This document shows, piece by piece, positions 27,925 through 35,463 of a DNA stretch of 38,740 nt (positions are counted from its first letter, which is position 1; every line of letters starts with the position of its first letter). The notes beneath the pieces were generated by a model. It was not told the DNA's origin. It searched no databases and was given only the letters and a program-made list of their open reading frames with translations. The stretch is from assembly GCA_024102725.1 (NCBI GenBank), contig JAGFJL010000161.1:1-38740 (forward strand). Reading direction: 5' to 3'. The translations under genes were made by a program, and so were the position numbers. Source of the stretch: Nitrococcus mobilis. GTDB taxonomy: Bacteria > Pseudomonadota > Gammaproteobacteria > Nitrococcales > Nitrococcaceae.

Positions 27925-28836
27925 ATGGCGAAGTCAGATCTTCTCAGTTATCACGCCGGGTTCGTCCAGGATCGAAACCGATTCCTCGTGACCGCAGTAA
28001 TCGACGACTTGGCCGATGCCGGCGAACCGGACTCGATGTTGCTGCGATGGGACCGGCCGGGCGCGAGGTGGACGTCGATCGATCTGGACTGGACCGCGAC
28101 CCTGCCCTGCGCGCTCGGCGGAACGGTCCTCGTGACCGGTCCCGTAGGGCGGGTCGTGGTCGAAGACTCCTCCGGCGTCGTCACTCAGGAGACGATCGAC
28201 GCCACGGGTGACGGCCCCCCCGATGTCGGGGTCATCCGCGGTCTTAGGGTCATCTCCAGTCAGCCGTATGTTGTCGGGATGGGCCGCCAAGTGTACCGCC
28301 GGGAAGGGCCAGATGACTGGGCGCGCTTCGACGCCGGCGTCCGGCAACCGCTCGACCCGGCCGCCCCCGTGGCCGGGTTCAACGCCATCGATGGAGTGAA
28401 CGAGGCAGACCTGTACGCGGTCGGTTATACCGGCGAGATCTGGCACCGCCACGGCGGCGGTTGGCGTCAGGTGTTGAGCCCTACCAACGTCATCATGAAT
28501 GACGTCAAGGTCGTCCAGCGGGATCTGGTGTTCGTCTGTGGGCAGAAGGGAATCCTGTTCCGGGGGAGTGGTGACGCTTGGGAGATGGTCGAACATGATG
28601 CTACGGACGAACAGCTCTGGTCGATGGAGTGGTACCGGGAGGCTTTGTACCTGGCCGGCAGCGGGGCGCTTTATCGTTTCCTCGCCGACGGAACGCTGGA
28701 ACCGGTTAACGTCGGCCTGGAAGAGGTGACGAGCTTTGGGCAGCTCCACGCGAACGATGGCCTGCTGCTCTCGGTGGGTCGTAAGGACGTCTGCTTCACC
28801 GAGGACGGGCACACCTGGCAGAGCATTACTCTTTGA
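27925..28836 (+). CDS. Beta-propeller-like protein, candidate immunity protein
   Basis: 303 residues from the ATG at 27925, 23 bp after the effector stop. At least four blade-like repeats can be read in the second half: YAVGYTGEIWHRHGGGWRQV, FVCGQKGILFRGSGDAWEMV, YLAGSGALYRFLADGTLEPV and SVGRKDVCFTEDGHTWQSI. They share an x-x-G-x-x-G-x-I/L-x-R pattern ending in a Trp-containing strand, as in Ycf48/BNR-type propellers. The protein has no signal peptide, is acidic (many Asp/Glu) and follows a basic nuclease-like effector, a pairing typical of effector and immunity genes. Inferred: it neutralises the toxin in the cytoplasm. A structural role in the VgrG module is the alternative. Confidence 0.7.
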   Translation: MAKSDLLSYHAGFVQDRNRFLVTAVIDDLADAGEPDSMLLRWDRPGARWTSIDLDWTATLPCALGGTVLVTGPVGRVVVEDSSGVVTQETIDATGDGPPDVGVIRGLRVISSQPYVVGMGRQVYRREGPDDWARFDAGVRQPLDPAAPVAGFNAIDGVNEADLYAVGYTGEIWHRHGGGWRQVLSPTNVIMNDVKVVQRDLVFVCGQKGILFRGSGDAWEMVEHDATDEQLWSMEWYREALYLAGSGALYRFLADGTLEPVNVGLEEVTSFGQLHANDGLLLSVGRKDVCFTEDGHTWQSITL

Positions 28837-28937
28837 GAATCAGTTGATTTGCACGCTGCCGCTCTTGATCTGACCTTTACCCATAAGTTCACTGGCATCA
28901 GAGGGGGCGCGGCTGGTGGACAGGGTCCGCTTGCGGA

Positions 28938-28966
28938 AGACCATGGGGTCAGAGACCATGGGGTCA
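28938..28966 (+). repeat. Two direct copies of a 14-bp repeat at a transposon remnant
   Basis: AGACCATGGGGTCA occurs at 28938-28951 and again at 28953-28966, followed at once by AGTCTTG. The TGGGGTCAAGTCTTG text is familiar as the leader of REP-associated transposase genes in gammaproteobacteria. It lies 38 bp upstream of a truncated transposase start. Confidence 0.7.
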
Positions 28967-29004
28967 AGTCTTGTGATCATGTATTAATGTGCTGCCATTG
29001 CGAT

Positions 29005-29103
29005 ATGGCACGACCAATTCGCATTGAACTTGCTGGCAGTTTGTACCACAGATGCTGTGAAGTGGATCAGCCTGTTGGTATCGAGGGACGGTTCGACGGC
29101 TGA
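29005..29103 (+). pseudogene. 5' remnant of an IS200-like/REP-associated Y1 transposase gene
   Basis: The ATG at 29005 opens MARPIRIELAGSLYH, the conserved N-terminus of REP-associated Y1 (HUH-type) transposases, in which MARPLRIEFxGALYHV is usual. After His15 the match stops, and the frame ends at 29103. The HUH catalytic histidines and the tyrosine are missing. Known: such transposases move single-stranded REP-type elements. This copy is dead and marks a past insertion just behind the nuclease/propeller pair. Confidence 0.75.
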
Positions 29104-29148
29104 GCGGTCGTGCGGACGACCGTCCAGCGCTGGGCCTGTCGGACGAAA

Positions 29149-29166
29149 AGGCGGTTTATACCGCCT
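29149..29166 (+). terminator. Hairpin upstream of the papain-like gene
   Basis: AGGCGG (29149-29154), loop TTTATA, CCGCCT (29161-29166) is a perfect 6-bp stem followed by ATACTTTATG. It may end transcription from the VgrG module. TATACT at 29166-29171 could instead be a -10 element for the next gene. Either reading is tentative. Confidence 0.4.
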
Positions 29167-29206
29167 ATACTTTATGCTCCAGCTTACCGTATGACGGAGC
29201 GAGCCC

Positions 29207-30040
29207 ATGGCTGGCAAATCCGATCCGTTCAAATTCAATATCCGCGTTATGCGCGGCTCGCAAGGCGCGGAGGTCAAGGAGATCCAACAAAAACTCAACG
29301 ATTTTGCGCTGGCGAACTCGATTCGCTGGCCTACCAAAACCGGCTTGCTTGAGGAAGACGGTATTTTCGGCTCAAATACGGAAAAAGCCGTCCGTGACTT
29401 TCAGAACAGGAAGCTGCTTCTAGTCGACGGCCTCGTCGGGCCATTCACATTCGCGATGCTGTCGCAGGAAGATTTCGTCGTCGGCGTAGCCTTTATCGGA
29501 ATAGGAGTTCCCCAAAATGATATACGGAAATGTTGGGCCGCCGCGACAGAGTATTGGCTCAAGCATCAGCCGGCTTTCCCGTTATCACAGGATGAGGTTA
29601 TCGAAAAGGTAAGGGAGCATGCGGCTTTGGTGGGTGTCAACATGGACGACGCCGTGCTCCCCAGCGGGGCGCTGACGTTTACCGGCCAGCGTGTTTGGGA
29701 GAAAAAGTTTCTCATAAAAGGCATTTCTGAGCGTGCTGAGACAGTAACTGCCGAGTTCGCAGCGAAGCGTTTGCGGCGTTCCGGTAAGCCGCTGATGATG
29801 GGAGATATCGAGTTCGATACCAAGAGCATGCATTTCACCATCGGGCACGTCCGAGTCTTGCTCGGTGTTCAATGCAGCTTTCTGACTCCAGGAGATTTCA
29901 CCATCTCGTTCTCGTTTATGGATCCGTTCTTCGCACCACACTTCAGGAGCATCAAACTTTCTGAGCTGCACAAAAGCAGCGCTAAAACGGCGAAAAGAGA
30001 GTTCATGACGTGGGTGGATTTCGGGATCGTGCCAACTTGA
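29207..30040 (+). CDS. Peptidoglycan-binding plus papain-like cysteine peptidase, candidate T6SS effector
   Basis: 277 residues, with CGGAG 8 bp before the ATG. Residues 12-86 are a PG_binding_1 domain: MRGSQGAEVKEIQQKLNDF, EEDGIFGSNTEKAVRDFQNR, VDGLVGPFTFAML. Residues 100-245 look like a papain-like fold peptidase. Cys109 lies in DIRKCWAAATEYWL (the CWAA helix start), His214 in HFTIGHVRVLLGV, and an Asp239-Pro in SFMDP, a plausible Cys-His-Asp triad. There is no signal peptide, so export would need a contractile system such as the neighbouring T6SS. Known: T6SS amidases such as the Tae proteins use Cys-His dyads of NlpC/P60 type, which this is not obviously. Target (peptide stems or protein) is unknown, and no immunity gene is evident beside it. 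Confidence 0.8.
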   Translation: MAGKSDPFKFNIRVMRGSQGAEVKEIQQKLNDFALANSIRWPTKTGLLEEDGIFGSNTEKAVRDFQNRKLLLVDGLVGPFTFAMLSQEDFVVGVAFIGIGVPQNDIRKCWAAATEYWLKHQPAFPLSQDEVIEKVREHAALVGVNMDDAVLPSGALTFTGQRVWEKKFLIKGISERAETVTAEFAAKRLRRSGKPLMMGDIEFDTKSMHFTIGHVRVLLGVQCSFLTPGDFTISFSFMDPFFAPHFRSIKLSELHKSSAKTAKREFMTWVDFGIVPT

Positions 30041-30111
30041 CGGCACACCCGCAACCAAATTATAGGACACTTATTAAATTCGTTTTCTATTGTGGCAGGG
30101 CCGAGATACAC

Positions 30112-30127
30112 TTAGTAAGTTGACTAA
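30112..30127. promoter_or_regulatory. Small inverted repeat before the toxin-antitoxin genes
   Basis: TTAGT (30112-30116) and ACTAA (30123-30127) form a 5-bp dyad with a 6-bp spacer, ending 15 bp before the antitoxin ATG. Antitoxins commonly bind such a palindrome to repress their own operon. The surrounding 30050-30130 is AT-rich compared with its neighbours and probably holds the promoter. Confidence 0.4.
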
Positions 30128-30142
30128 TTGCGAGGTTTTTCT

Positions 30143-30373
30143 ATGAAGTCCGAGATCGAGGAGATCGCCGAGAAAGCCCTCAAGCTCCCATCATCCGCTA
30201 GAGCGTCCTTGGCGGAGCTACTGCTGGAAAGTCTAGATTATGAAGAGGACTTTCTGATTTCAAATGAGTGGATGAACGAGATCCAGAAACGCTGTCGTGA
30301 AATAGATGAAGGGAAAGTGCAGCTCATATCAGCAGAAGACGCCTTGGCCCAACTTCAGAAAAAATATTCATGA
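30143..30373 (+). CDS. Antitoxin-like addiction module protein (TIGR02574 type)
   Basis: 76 residues from the ATG at 30143, with GAGG about 7 bp upstream. A start at 30128 would add five residues and has no site. The product, MKSEIEEIAEKALKLPSSAR then ASLAELLLESL, SNEWMNEIQKRCREIDEGKV and LISAEDALAQLQKKY, matches the small 'addiction module component' family that pairs with RelE/ParE toxins. It should bind and mask the toxin, and may repress the operon. It overlaps the toxin gene by 4 bp (ATGA). Confidence 0.88.
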   Translation: MKSEIEEIAEKALKLPSSARASLAELLLESLDYEEDFLISNEWMNEIQKRCREIDEGKVQLISAEDALAQLQKKYS

Positions 30374-30663
30374 AGCCCTGCCGGTTTCACCCGGAAGCGC
30401 TTGCAGAGGCCGATGAGGCAGCTGCGTTTTACAAAGAGCAACAGCCTGGTCTTGAGACACGCTTTCTGGAAGCATTGAACGACACGATTTCCAGAATAAG
30501 TAGAAATCCATTGATCTATCGTCGCATCGAAGGGGAAGTAAGGAAGTGTCGGATACTGCGCTTTCCCTATGGTGCCATATACCGTGTCAGCAATGATCAC
30601 ATAGAGATCATCGCGGTCATGCATCTCAGGCAGCGGCCAGGTTATTGGAAATCACGTACCTAA
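30370..30663 (+). CDS. RelE/ParE-family toxin
   Basis: 97 residues. Seen: FHPEALAEADEAAAFYKEQQ, GLETRFLEALNDTISRISRN, PLIYRRIEGEVRKCRILRFP and YGAIYRVSNDHIEIIAVMHL, ending RQRPGYWKSR. This is the complete RelE/ParE fold with the C-terminal R-x-P-x-Y-W segment. Known relatives inhibit DNA gyrase (ParE) or cut mRNA (RelE); the sequence is closer in style to ParE. The gene is coupled to the antitoxin. It sits between the T6SS effector block and the T6SS core, so it may stabilise this part of the chromosome. Confidence 0.9.
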   Translation: MKPCRFHPEALAEADEAAAFYKEQQPGLETRFLEALNDTISRISRNPLIYRRIEGEVRKCRILRFPYGAIYRVSNDHIEIIAVMHLRQRPGYWKSRT

Positions 30664-30836
30664 CGAATAAACGAATAAGGTTAGATCGTGTGAGCGAAGC
30701 GAGCCACGATCGGAACCGTTTGTTGGACAAGCCCGGTTCGGGTGACCTGCTCCTTAAACCCAATCGGGATCAGCGAGGCTTTAATATCTGAAGCGATATC
30801 GGGTGGTTGACCGGGTGGTTGATGAGTAACTAAGAG
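30664..30836. repeat. Short repeats and a hairpin between the TA pair and the T6SS core
   Basis: ACGAATAA occurs in tandem at 30663-30670 and 30671-30678. GATCGTG (30684-30690) pairs with CACGATC (30705-30711) around a 14-nt loop, a possible terminator for the TA operon without a T run. GGGTGGTTGA occurs at 30801-30810 and 30813-30822, forming a 12-bp tandem pair just before the next gene. These short repeats suggest an old insertion or recombination joint. No gene is seen here. Confidence 0.55.
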
Positions 30837-32096
30837 ATGGATCGCCCTGTCATTTGGCACATCGTCGAGCAGCACGGTGAGGAAGCGGCGTTTCTGTGGC
30901 TGCTGCGGGATGCTGCGGTGGGCGCTCCTCACTACTCCCTCGTTGAGCTCGCTAGGCTCGACAATCGAATCGAAGCCCATTTTGACGGACTGCGCATTGC
31001 CGGCGAAGCGGGTTGGAAGATCTGTGCGGCTGCGTTGGCGCAGGAGGAACCGGGTGAGGTTTTTTGTGCGGCGGTGGTTGCGTTGGAGGGCGGGGATAAG
31101 CACAAGATTCAGTCTGTTTACAATACGGTCGAGCTGGTTCCAGAAACCAGCAGGGGGCTAGTGGCCGCGTTCGGCTGGGTCAACCGCGCCTGGTGGCGGG
31201 GGGAGGTGCGGGATCTCTTGCATTCTGATGAGCTTCACTGGCGCCGCATCGGCCTTGCGGCCGCGGCGACGCATCGAGTTGACCCCGGGGCCGTGCTCAT
31301 AGAGTCCTTACAGGTGCAGGATGTGGAGCTGCGCGCGACGGCGCTGCGTGTGGCCGGATTGCTGGGCCGCGTGGACCTCCTGCCCGCCATCGGCGCGCAG
31401 GTACAAAACGGGGATACCGAGGTGCGCTTCCAGGCCGCCTGCTCGGCGGCGCTGCTCGGGGATCGCGGTGCGGCTCCGCGTGAGGCGTTGGCATTTGTCG
31501 GCATGCAGCGGCCACGCCTTGCGGACAGGGCGCTCAAGGTGGCGCTACGCGCATTACCGCTCAATGTGGCGTTGTCATGGATTAATCAGCTTGTCCGACA
31601 GCCCGAGAACCTGCGCCACGCGGTCTTGGCCTGTGGAATCGTCGGTGACCCTGGATGCGTCCCGTGGTTGCTCGAGCAGATGAGCGTGCCGGAACTCGCC
31701 CGCGTGGCCGGCGAGTCTTTCGCCATGATCACGGGTGTTGATCTCGCCTATGAGGATCTCGAAGGGGAGTGGCCCAAGGGTTTCGAGGCCGGTCCGATGG
31801 AGGAGGCCGAGGATGAGAACGTGGCGCTGGATGCGGACGAGGATCTGCCGTGGCCGGAGCCAAGCCTCATTGCCGATTGGTGGTCCCGCCGCCACGATGC
31901 CTTTGGTTCAGGCCAGCGGTATCTGGTGGGTAAGCCGATCAGCGTCGAGCATTTGGAATGGGTGCTGCGTTATGGAATGCAGCGCCAGCGCGAGGCGGCG
32001 GCACTGGAGCTGAAGCTGTTGCGCCCCGCTGAGCCGCTGTTCGAGACGCGTGCGCCGGGGTTTCGTCAGCAACAAATGCTGGGGCTGATCCAGTGA
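30837..32096 (+). CDS. TIGR02270 family T6SS-associated protein with HEAT-like repeats
   Basis: 419 residues. An in-frame TAA lies 2 codons upstream of the ATG, so the start is fixed. Seen: VIWHIVEQHGEEAAFLWLLR followed by RDAAVGAPHYSLVELARLD, which is the TIGR02270 N-terminus. A middle part then has helical repeats such as ELRATALRVAGLLGRVDLLP and EVRFQAACSAALLGDRGAAP, the shape of HEAT/PBS-lyase-type repeats. The end, EHLEWVLRYGMQRQREAAAL, is family-typical. Known: this family is encoded in T6SS clusters, with no proven function. Inferred: it is a scaffold protein of the cluster. tssA starts 122 bp after its stop, with its own leader. Confidence 0.82.
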   Translation: MDRPVIWHIVEQHGEEAAFLWLLRDAAVGAPHYSLVELARLDNRIEAHFDGLRIAGEAGWKICAAALAQEEPGEVFCAAVVALEGGDKHKIQSVYNTVELVPETSRGLVAAFGWVNRAWWRGEVRDLLHSDELHWRRIGLAAAATHRVDPGAVLIESLQVQDVELRATALRVAGLLGRVDLLPAIGAQVQNGDTEVRFQAACSAALLGDRGAAPREALAFVGMQRPRLADRALKVALRALPLNVALSWINQLVRQPENLRHAVLACGIVGDPGCVPWLLEQMSVPELARVAGESFAMITGVDLAYEDLEGEWPKGFEAGPMEEAEDENVALDADEDLPWPEPSLIADWWSRRHDAFGSGQRYLVGKPISVEHLEWVLRYGMQRQREAAALELKLLRPAEPLFETRAPGFRQQQMLGLIQ

Positions 32097-32141
32097 GTGT
32101 CGGTTGGTAGTCGCTTCACGGCATCGCATTATTCGGAACTA

Positions 32142-32209
32142 TTGTCTACGCTTTAGTTAGCATTAATAGAAAGCAAGAATTTGCAAAAAAAGTTTCCGCT
32201 CCAAGCGGA
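32142..32209 (+). promoter_or_regulatory. Possible promoter and leader hairpin before tssA
   Basis: TTGTCT (32142-32147) and TAATAG (32164-32169), 16 bp apart, could form a sigma-70 promoter in a locally AT-rich stretch. A 6-bp perfect hairpin, TCCGCT-CCA-AGCGGA (32195-32209), ends just before the GGGGAGAAG ribosome binding site of tssA and could limit access to it. No sigma-54 -24/-12 pair was found. Confidence 0.35.
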
Positions 32210-32218
32210 GGGGAGAAG

Positions 32219-33253
32219 GTGGAGCTGGAGCGTTTTCTCGGGGAGCTACCCGAAAACTCTCCGGGCGGGGTGGATTTGGCGGAGTCCGGCGAGCTGTTGC
32301 AACTCGACCAGCTCTCCAGATGGTCCAATCCGTTCGATCCGGAGGGCAAACCTGTATCCGTAGATTGGGTGGCGGTGCGCCAAGTGGCCACCGACTCGCT
32401 GGAGCGGAGTCGTGACTTGCGCGCAGCTGTCTATCTGGCCGGTGCGTTGCTGAAGACCGAAGGCATCGTTGCCTTTTGCGAGGCCATGGGGCTGCTTCGC
32501 GCTCTGGTGGAGTCTCACTGGGACGACGTCTTCCCCGCGCTTGACGGTGACGACGCCACCGAACGCGCCAATGCGCTGTTCAACCTCACGAACTTCCACA
32601 GAATCATTCAGCCGTTGCGGCATGCACCTCTGCTGGCAGACCCTGTAGCCGGGTCTTTCTCGCTGCTCGATATCGAGATCACCGAGGGTAAGGCAGAGCT
32701 CCCGGCCGACTATCCGGGAGATCCTCCCACAAAAGCGGTCTTGCTGGGGGCGTTTCAGGCAATGGATCGGGCGGAGCTGCAAGCGCTCGATCAGGCGGTC
32801 GCGAATGCGGTTGAAGATCTGGAGGGGATCGAGGGCTGTTTTCGTGATCGGGTGGGCGCGGCAGAGGCTCCCGATCTGACCCGCGTGAGACAGCCGTTAC
32901 AACAGATACATGTCTTTGCCAGCGCGAGGCTGCGCGATGCCGACGATAACAGGGGCGCTGAGCGGGCACAACCAATCGAGGCTGAGGGGGGTGTGGAGTC
33001 CGGTACGCCATCGGTGACGACCGGCGCGTTCAACGGTGCGGTGCAATCCCGGCAGGACGCCGTTCGGGCGCTCGATGCAGTAATGCGGTATTTCCGCACG
33101 CAGGAGCCCTCGAGTCCGGTGCCGTTGTTGCTCGAACGTGCGAAACGCTTGATCGACATGGATTTCGTGGCGATTCTCGAGGATATGGCGCCGGACGCGC
33201 TCGGCCAGGTGAGAACCATCAGCGGGCGCAGCGGCAAGACCGGCAATGAGTAG
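32219..33253 (+). CDS. tssA: T6SS protein TssA (ImpA)
   Basis: 344 residues, starting with GTG a few bases after GGGGAG. The ImpA N-terminal domain is readable: ELPENSPGGVDLAESGELLQ, GALLKTEGIVAFCEAMGLLR, and ALVESHWDDVFPALDGDDAT then ERANALFNLTN. The C-terminal part has SRQDAVRALDAVMRYFRTQE and PSSPVPLLLERAKRLIDMDF, which is the VasJ/ImpA C-terminal helical domain, ending with FVAILEDMAPDAL. TssA primes baseplate and tail assembly and helps coordinate sheath growth. It is the first conserved core gene of the operon and is followed by tssB after 56 bp. Confidence 0.92.
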   Translation: MELERFLGELPENSPGGVDLAESGELLQLDQLSRWSNPFDPEGKPVSVDWVAVRQVATDSLERSRDLRAAVYLAGALLKTEGIVAFCEAMGLLRALVESHWDDVFPALDGDDATERANALFNLTNFHRIIQPLRHAPLLADPVAGSFSLLDIEITEGKAELPADYPGDPPTKAVLLGAFQAMDRAELQALDQAVANAVEDLEGIEGCFRDRVGAAEAPDLTRVRQPLQQIHVFASARLRDADDNRGAERAQPIEAEGGVESGTPSVTTGAFNGAVQSRQDAVRALDAVMRYFRTQEPSSPVPLLLERAKRLIDMDFVAILEDMAPDALGQVRTISGRSGKTGNE

Positions 33254-33309
33254 ACGGTGCAGCGGTCCTCTGCGGCCTGTGGTCTGGATAATCTAGCGGG
33301 AGGTCAACC

Positions 33310-33852
33310 GTGGCGAAGCCAAGTTCACAAAAGTTCATCGGGAGAAATCGACCGCCCCGGGTGCAGATCGAATATGACACCGAGCTTTACGGGTCGATGA
33401 AGAAGGTCCAGCTGCCCTTTGTTATGGGGGTTTTCTCGGACCTTGCGGGGGACAACGATGAGTCCCTGCCCGCGGTGGGAGAGCGCAAGCTGCTCGAGAT
33501 CGACGTGGACAACTTCGATGAGCGCATGCAAGCCTTGCAGCCGAAGCTTCACTACGCCGTGGAAAACAAGCTGACTGGAGAGGGGAGGCTGGAAGTGGAT
33601 GTGAGCTTAGAGAGCATGGACGACTTCTCGCCAGCCTCCGTGGCGCGCAAGGTCGAGCCCCTGCGCCGGTTGCTGGAGGCGCGCCAGCAGCTGGCCAATC
33701 TGGTTACCTATATGGATGGCAAGGCCGGAGCCGAGGAACTAATCGCCAAGGTGCTCAACGACTCGGCCCTCCTCGAGTCGCTGGCGGCCAAGCCCAACGA
33801 TGAAGCGGAAGAGAAGAGCGGGGAAGACGCGCAAGAGAAGAGTGAGGACTAA
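33310..33852 (+). CDS. tssB: T6SS contractile sheath small subunit TssB
   Basis: 180 residues, GTG start with GGGAGGT 6 bp upstream. Seen: SSQKFIGRNRPPRVQIEYDT, then VQLPFVMGVFSDLAGDNDE, the TssB signature, and FDERMQALQPKLHYAVENKL. The C-terminus ends in an acidic, charged tail of about 25 residues (EAEEKSGEDAQEKSED) that is longer than usual. TssB pairs with TssC to build the sheath whose contraction drives the Hcp tube outward. tssC begins 3 bp after its stop. Confidence 0.96.
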   Translation: MAKPSSQKFIGRNRPPRVQIEYDTELYGSMKKVQLPFVMGVFSDLAGDNDESLPAVGERKLLEIDVDNFDERMQALQPKLHYAVENKLTGEGRLEVDVSLESMDDFSPASVARKVEPLRRLLEARQQLANLVTYMDGKAGAEELIAKVLNDSALLESLAAKPNDEAEEKSGEDAQEKSED

Positions 33853-33855
33853 GCC

Positions 33856-35358
33856 GTGGCCGATACCGAAGAGCAGACCCAGCAGCCGGGGGCGGCGCAG
33901 GAGGAGGCCCTCTCCACCGATGACTTCACGCAGCTGCTGCAAAAAGAGTTCCGGCCGAAGTCGGACCGCGCCCGTGAGGAGGTCGAGACGGCGGTCAAGA
34001 CGCTGGCCGAGCAGGCGTTGCGTGAAACCACTGTTATCTCCGATGACGCGATCAGCACGATTAACGCGATCATCGCCGAAATCGATCACAAGCTGACGGA
34101 TCAAGTCAACGAGATCATTCATCATGACAAGTTCCAGCAACTCGAAGGAGCATGGCGTGGACTCCATTATCTGGTGAACAACACCGAGTCCGACGAGATG
34201 CTTAAGATCCGCTTCATGCCCATCTCCAAGAAGGAGTTGCATAAGACGCTGCGTAAGTTCAAGGGAACGGCTTGGGATCAGAGTCCTCTGTTCAAGCGTA
34301 TTTATGAGGAGGAGTACGGACAGTTTGGCGGCGAGCCGCTCGGTTGTCTGGTCGGGGATTACTATTTCGATCATGGTCCACAGGACGTGGAGCTGCTCTC
34401 CAACATGGCCCAGATCGCGGCCGCGGCGCATGCGCCGTTTATCGCCGGTGCGGCACCGTCTTTGATGCAGATGGAGTCCTGGCAGGAGCTGGCCAATCCG
34501 CGGGATCTGACGAAGATTTTCTCCACACCGGAATACGCGGCCTGGCGTTCGCTGCGTGAGGCCGAGGACTCCAGATACACCGGTCTTGCGATGCCCCGGT
34601 TTCTGGCCCGGTTGCCGTACGGTGCCAAAACGGAACCGGTGGAGGAGTTCGATTTCGAGGAGGATGTCACCGGTACGGATCACAATAAATACACATGGGC
34701 CAATTCCGTCTACAGCATGGCCGTCAACATCAACCGATCCTTCAAAGAGTACGGTTGGTGTTCACGCATTCGCGGCGTGGAATCCGGCGGTGCGGTCGAA
34801 GGGCTGCCTGTGCACACCTTTCCGAGTACCGACGGTGGTGTGGACATGAAGTGCCCGACCGAGATTGCGATCAGCGACCGCCGCGAAGCGGAGCTTGCAA
34901 AGAGCGGTCTGATGCCGCTCCTTCATCGGAAGAATACGGATATCGCTGCGTTTATCGGTGCTCAGTCACTGCACAAACCGGCCGAGTACGACGACCCGGA
35001 TGCCACGGCCAACGCCAAGCTTGGCGCGCGGCTACCGTATCTGTTCGCTACATGCCGGTTCGCTCACTATCTCAAGTGCATCGTCCGTGACAAGATCGGC
35101 TCCTTCAAGGAACGCGAGGACATGCAGCGCTTCCTGCAGGGCTGGATTATGCAATACGTCACGGGGGATCCGCAGAATGCGAGCGAGGAGACCAAGGCCA
35201 GGAAACCGCTGGCCGCGGCGGAGGTGCATGTGGAGGAGGACGAGGCCAATCCGGGTTATTACCGGTCGGTCTTCTATCTCAGACCGCACTATCAGCTCGA
35301 AGGATTAAAGGTATCGTTGCGGCTGGTTTCCAAGCTGCCCTCTGTAAAGGGTCAATAA
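33856..35358 (+). CDS. tssC: T6SS contractile sheath large subunit TssC
   Basis: 500 residues, GTG start. Family text is visible throughout: FQQLEGAWRGLHYLVNNTES, LKIRFMPISKKELHKTLRKF, GQFGGEPLGCLVGDYYFDHG, MAQIAAAAHAPFIAGAAPSL, and near the end EEDEANPGYYRSVFYLRPHY. The length matches the standard. TssC forms the sheath body with TssB, and ClpV recycles it. The mRNA probably continues into hcp, after 105 bp that contain a small hairpin. Confidence 0.97.
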   Translation: MADTEEQTQQPGAAQEEALSTDDFTQLLQKEFRPKSDRAREEVETAVKTLAEQALRETTVISDDAISTINAIIAEIDHKLTDQVNEIIHHDKFQQLEGAWRGLHYLVNNTESDEMLKIRFMPISKKELHKTLRKFKGTAWDQSPLFKRIYEEEYGQFGGEPLGCLVGDYYFDHGPQDVELLSNMAQIAAAAHAPFIAGAAPSLMQMESWQELANPRDLTKIFSTPEYAAWRSLREAEDSRYTGLAMPRFLARLPYGAKTEPVEEFDFEEDVTGTDHNKYTWANSVYSMAVNINRSFKEYGWCSRIRGVESGGAVEGLPVHTFPSTDGGVDMKCPTEIAISDRREAELAKSGLMPLLHRKNTDIAAFIGAQSLHKPAEYDDPDATANAKLGARLPYLFATCRFAHYLKCIVRDKIGSFKEREDMQRFLQGWIMQYVTGDPQNASEETKARKPLAAAEVHVEEDEANPGYYRSVFYLRPHYQLEGLKVSLRLVSKLPSVKGQ

Positions 35359-35415
35359 ACCATCGGGCTCCGTGGCCATGAGCGCCGAGGTACCGCTGCG
35401 GTGTCGCAGAGGCCA

Positions 35416-35429
35416 GCTACCCCGGTAGC
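35416..35429 (+). other. Short hairpin between tssC and hcp
   Basis: GCTAC (35416-35420), loop CCCG, GTAGC (35425-35429) is a perfect small stem-loop in the 105-bp gap upstream of hcp. Such a structure could mark an mRNA processing point or partial terminator and help set separate levels for the abundant Hcp. The role is inferred. Confidence 0.35.
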
Positions 35430-35463
35430 CAACGAGGCATGAAGTGAAGTAAGGAGAACTCCG

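Noticed and set aside
30681..31103. Minus-strand frame ending VPIVARFAHTI
   Set aside because: Most of it is antisense to the start of the TIGR02270 gene, and no family was recognised. The short part in the gap could be a gene relic, but this cannot be supported.
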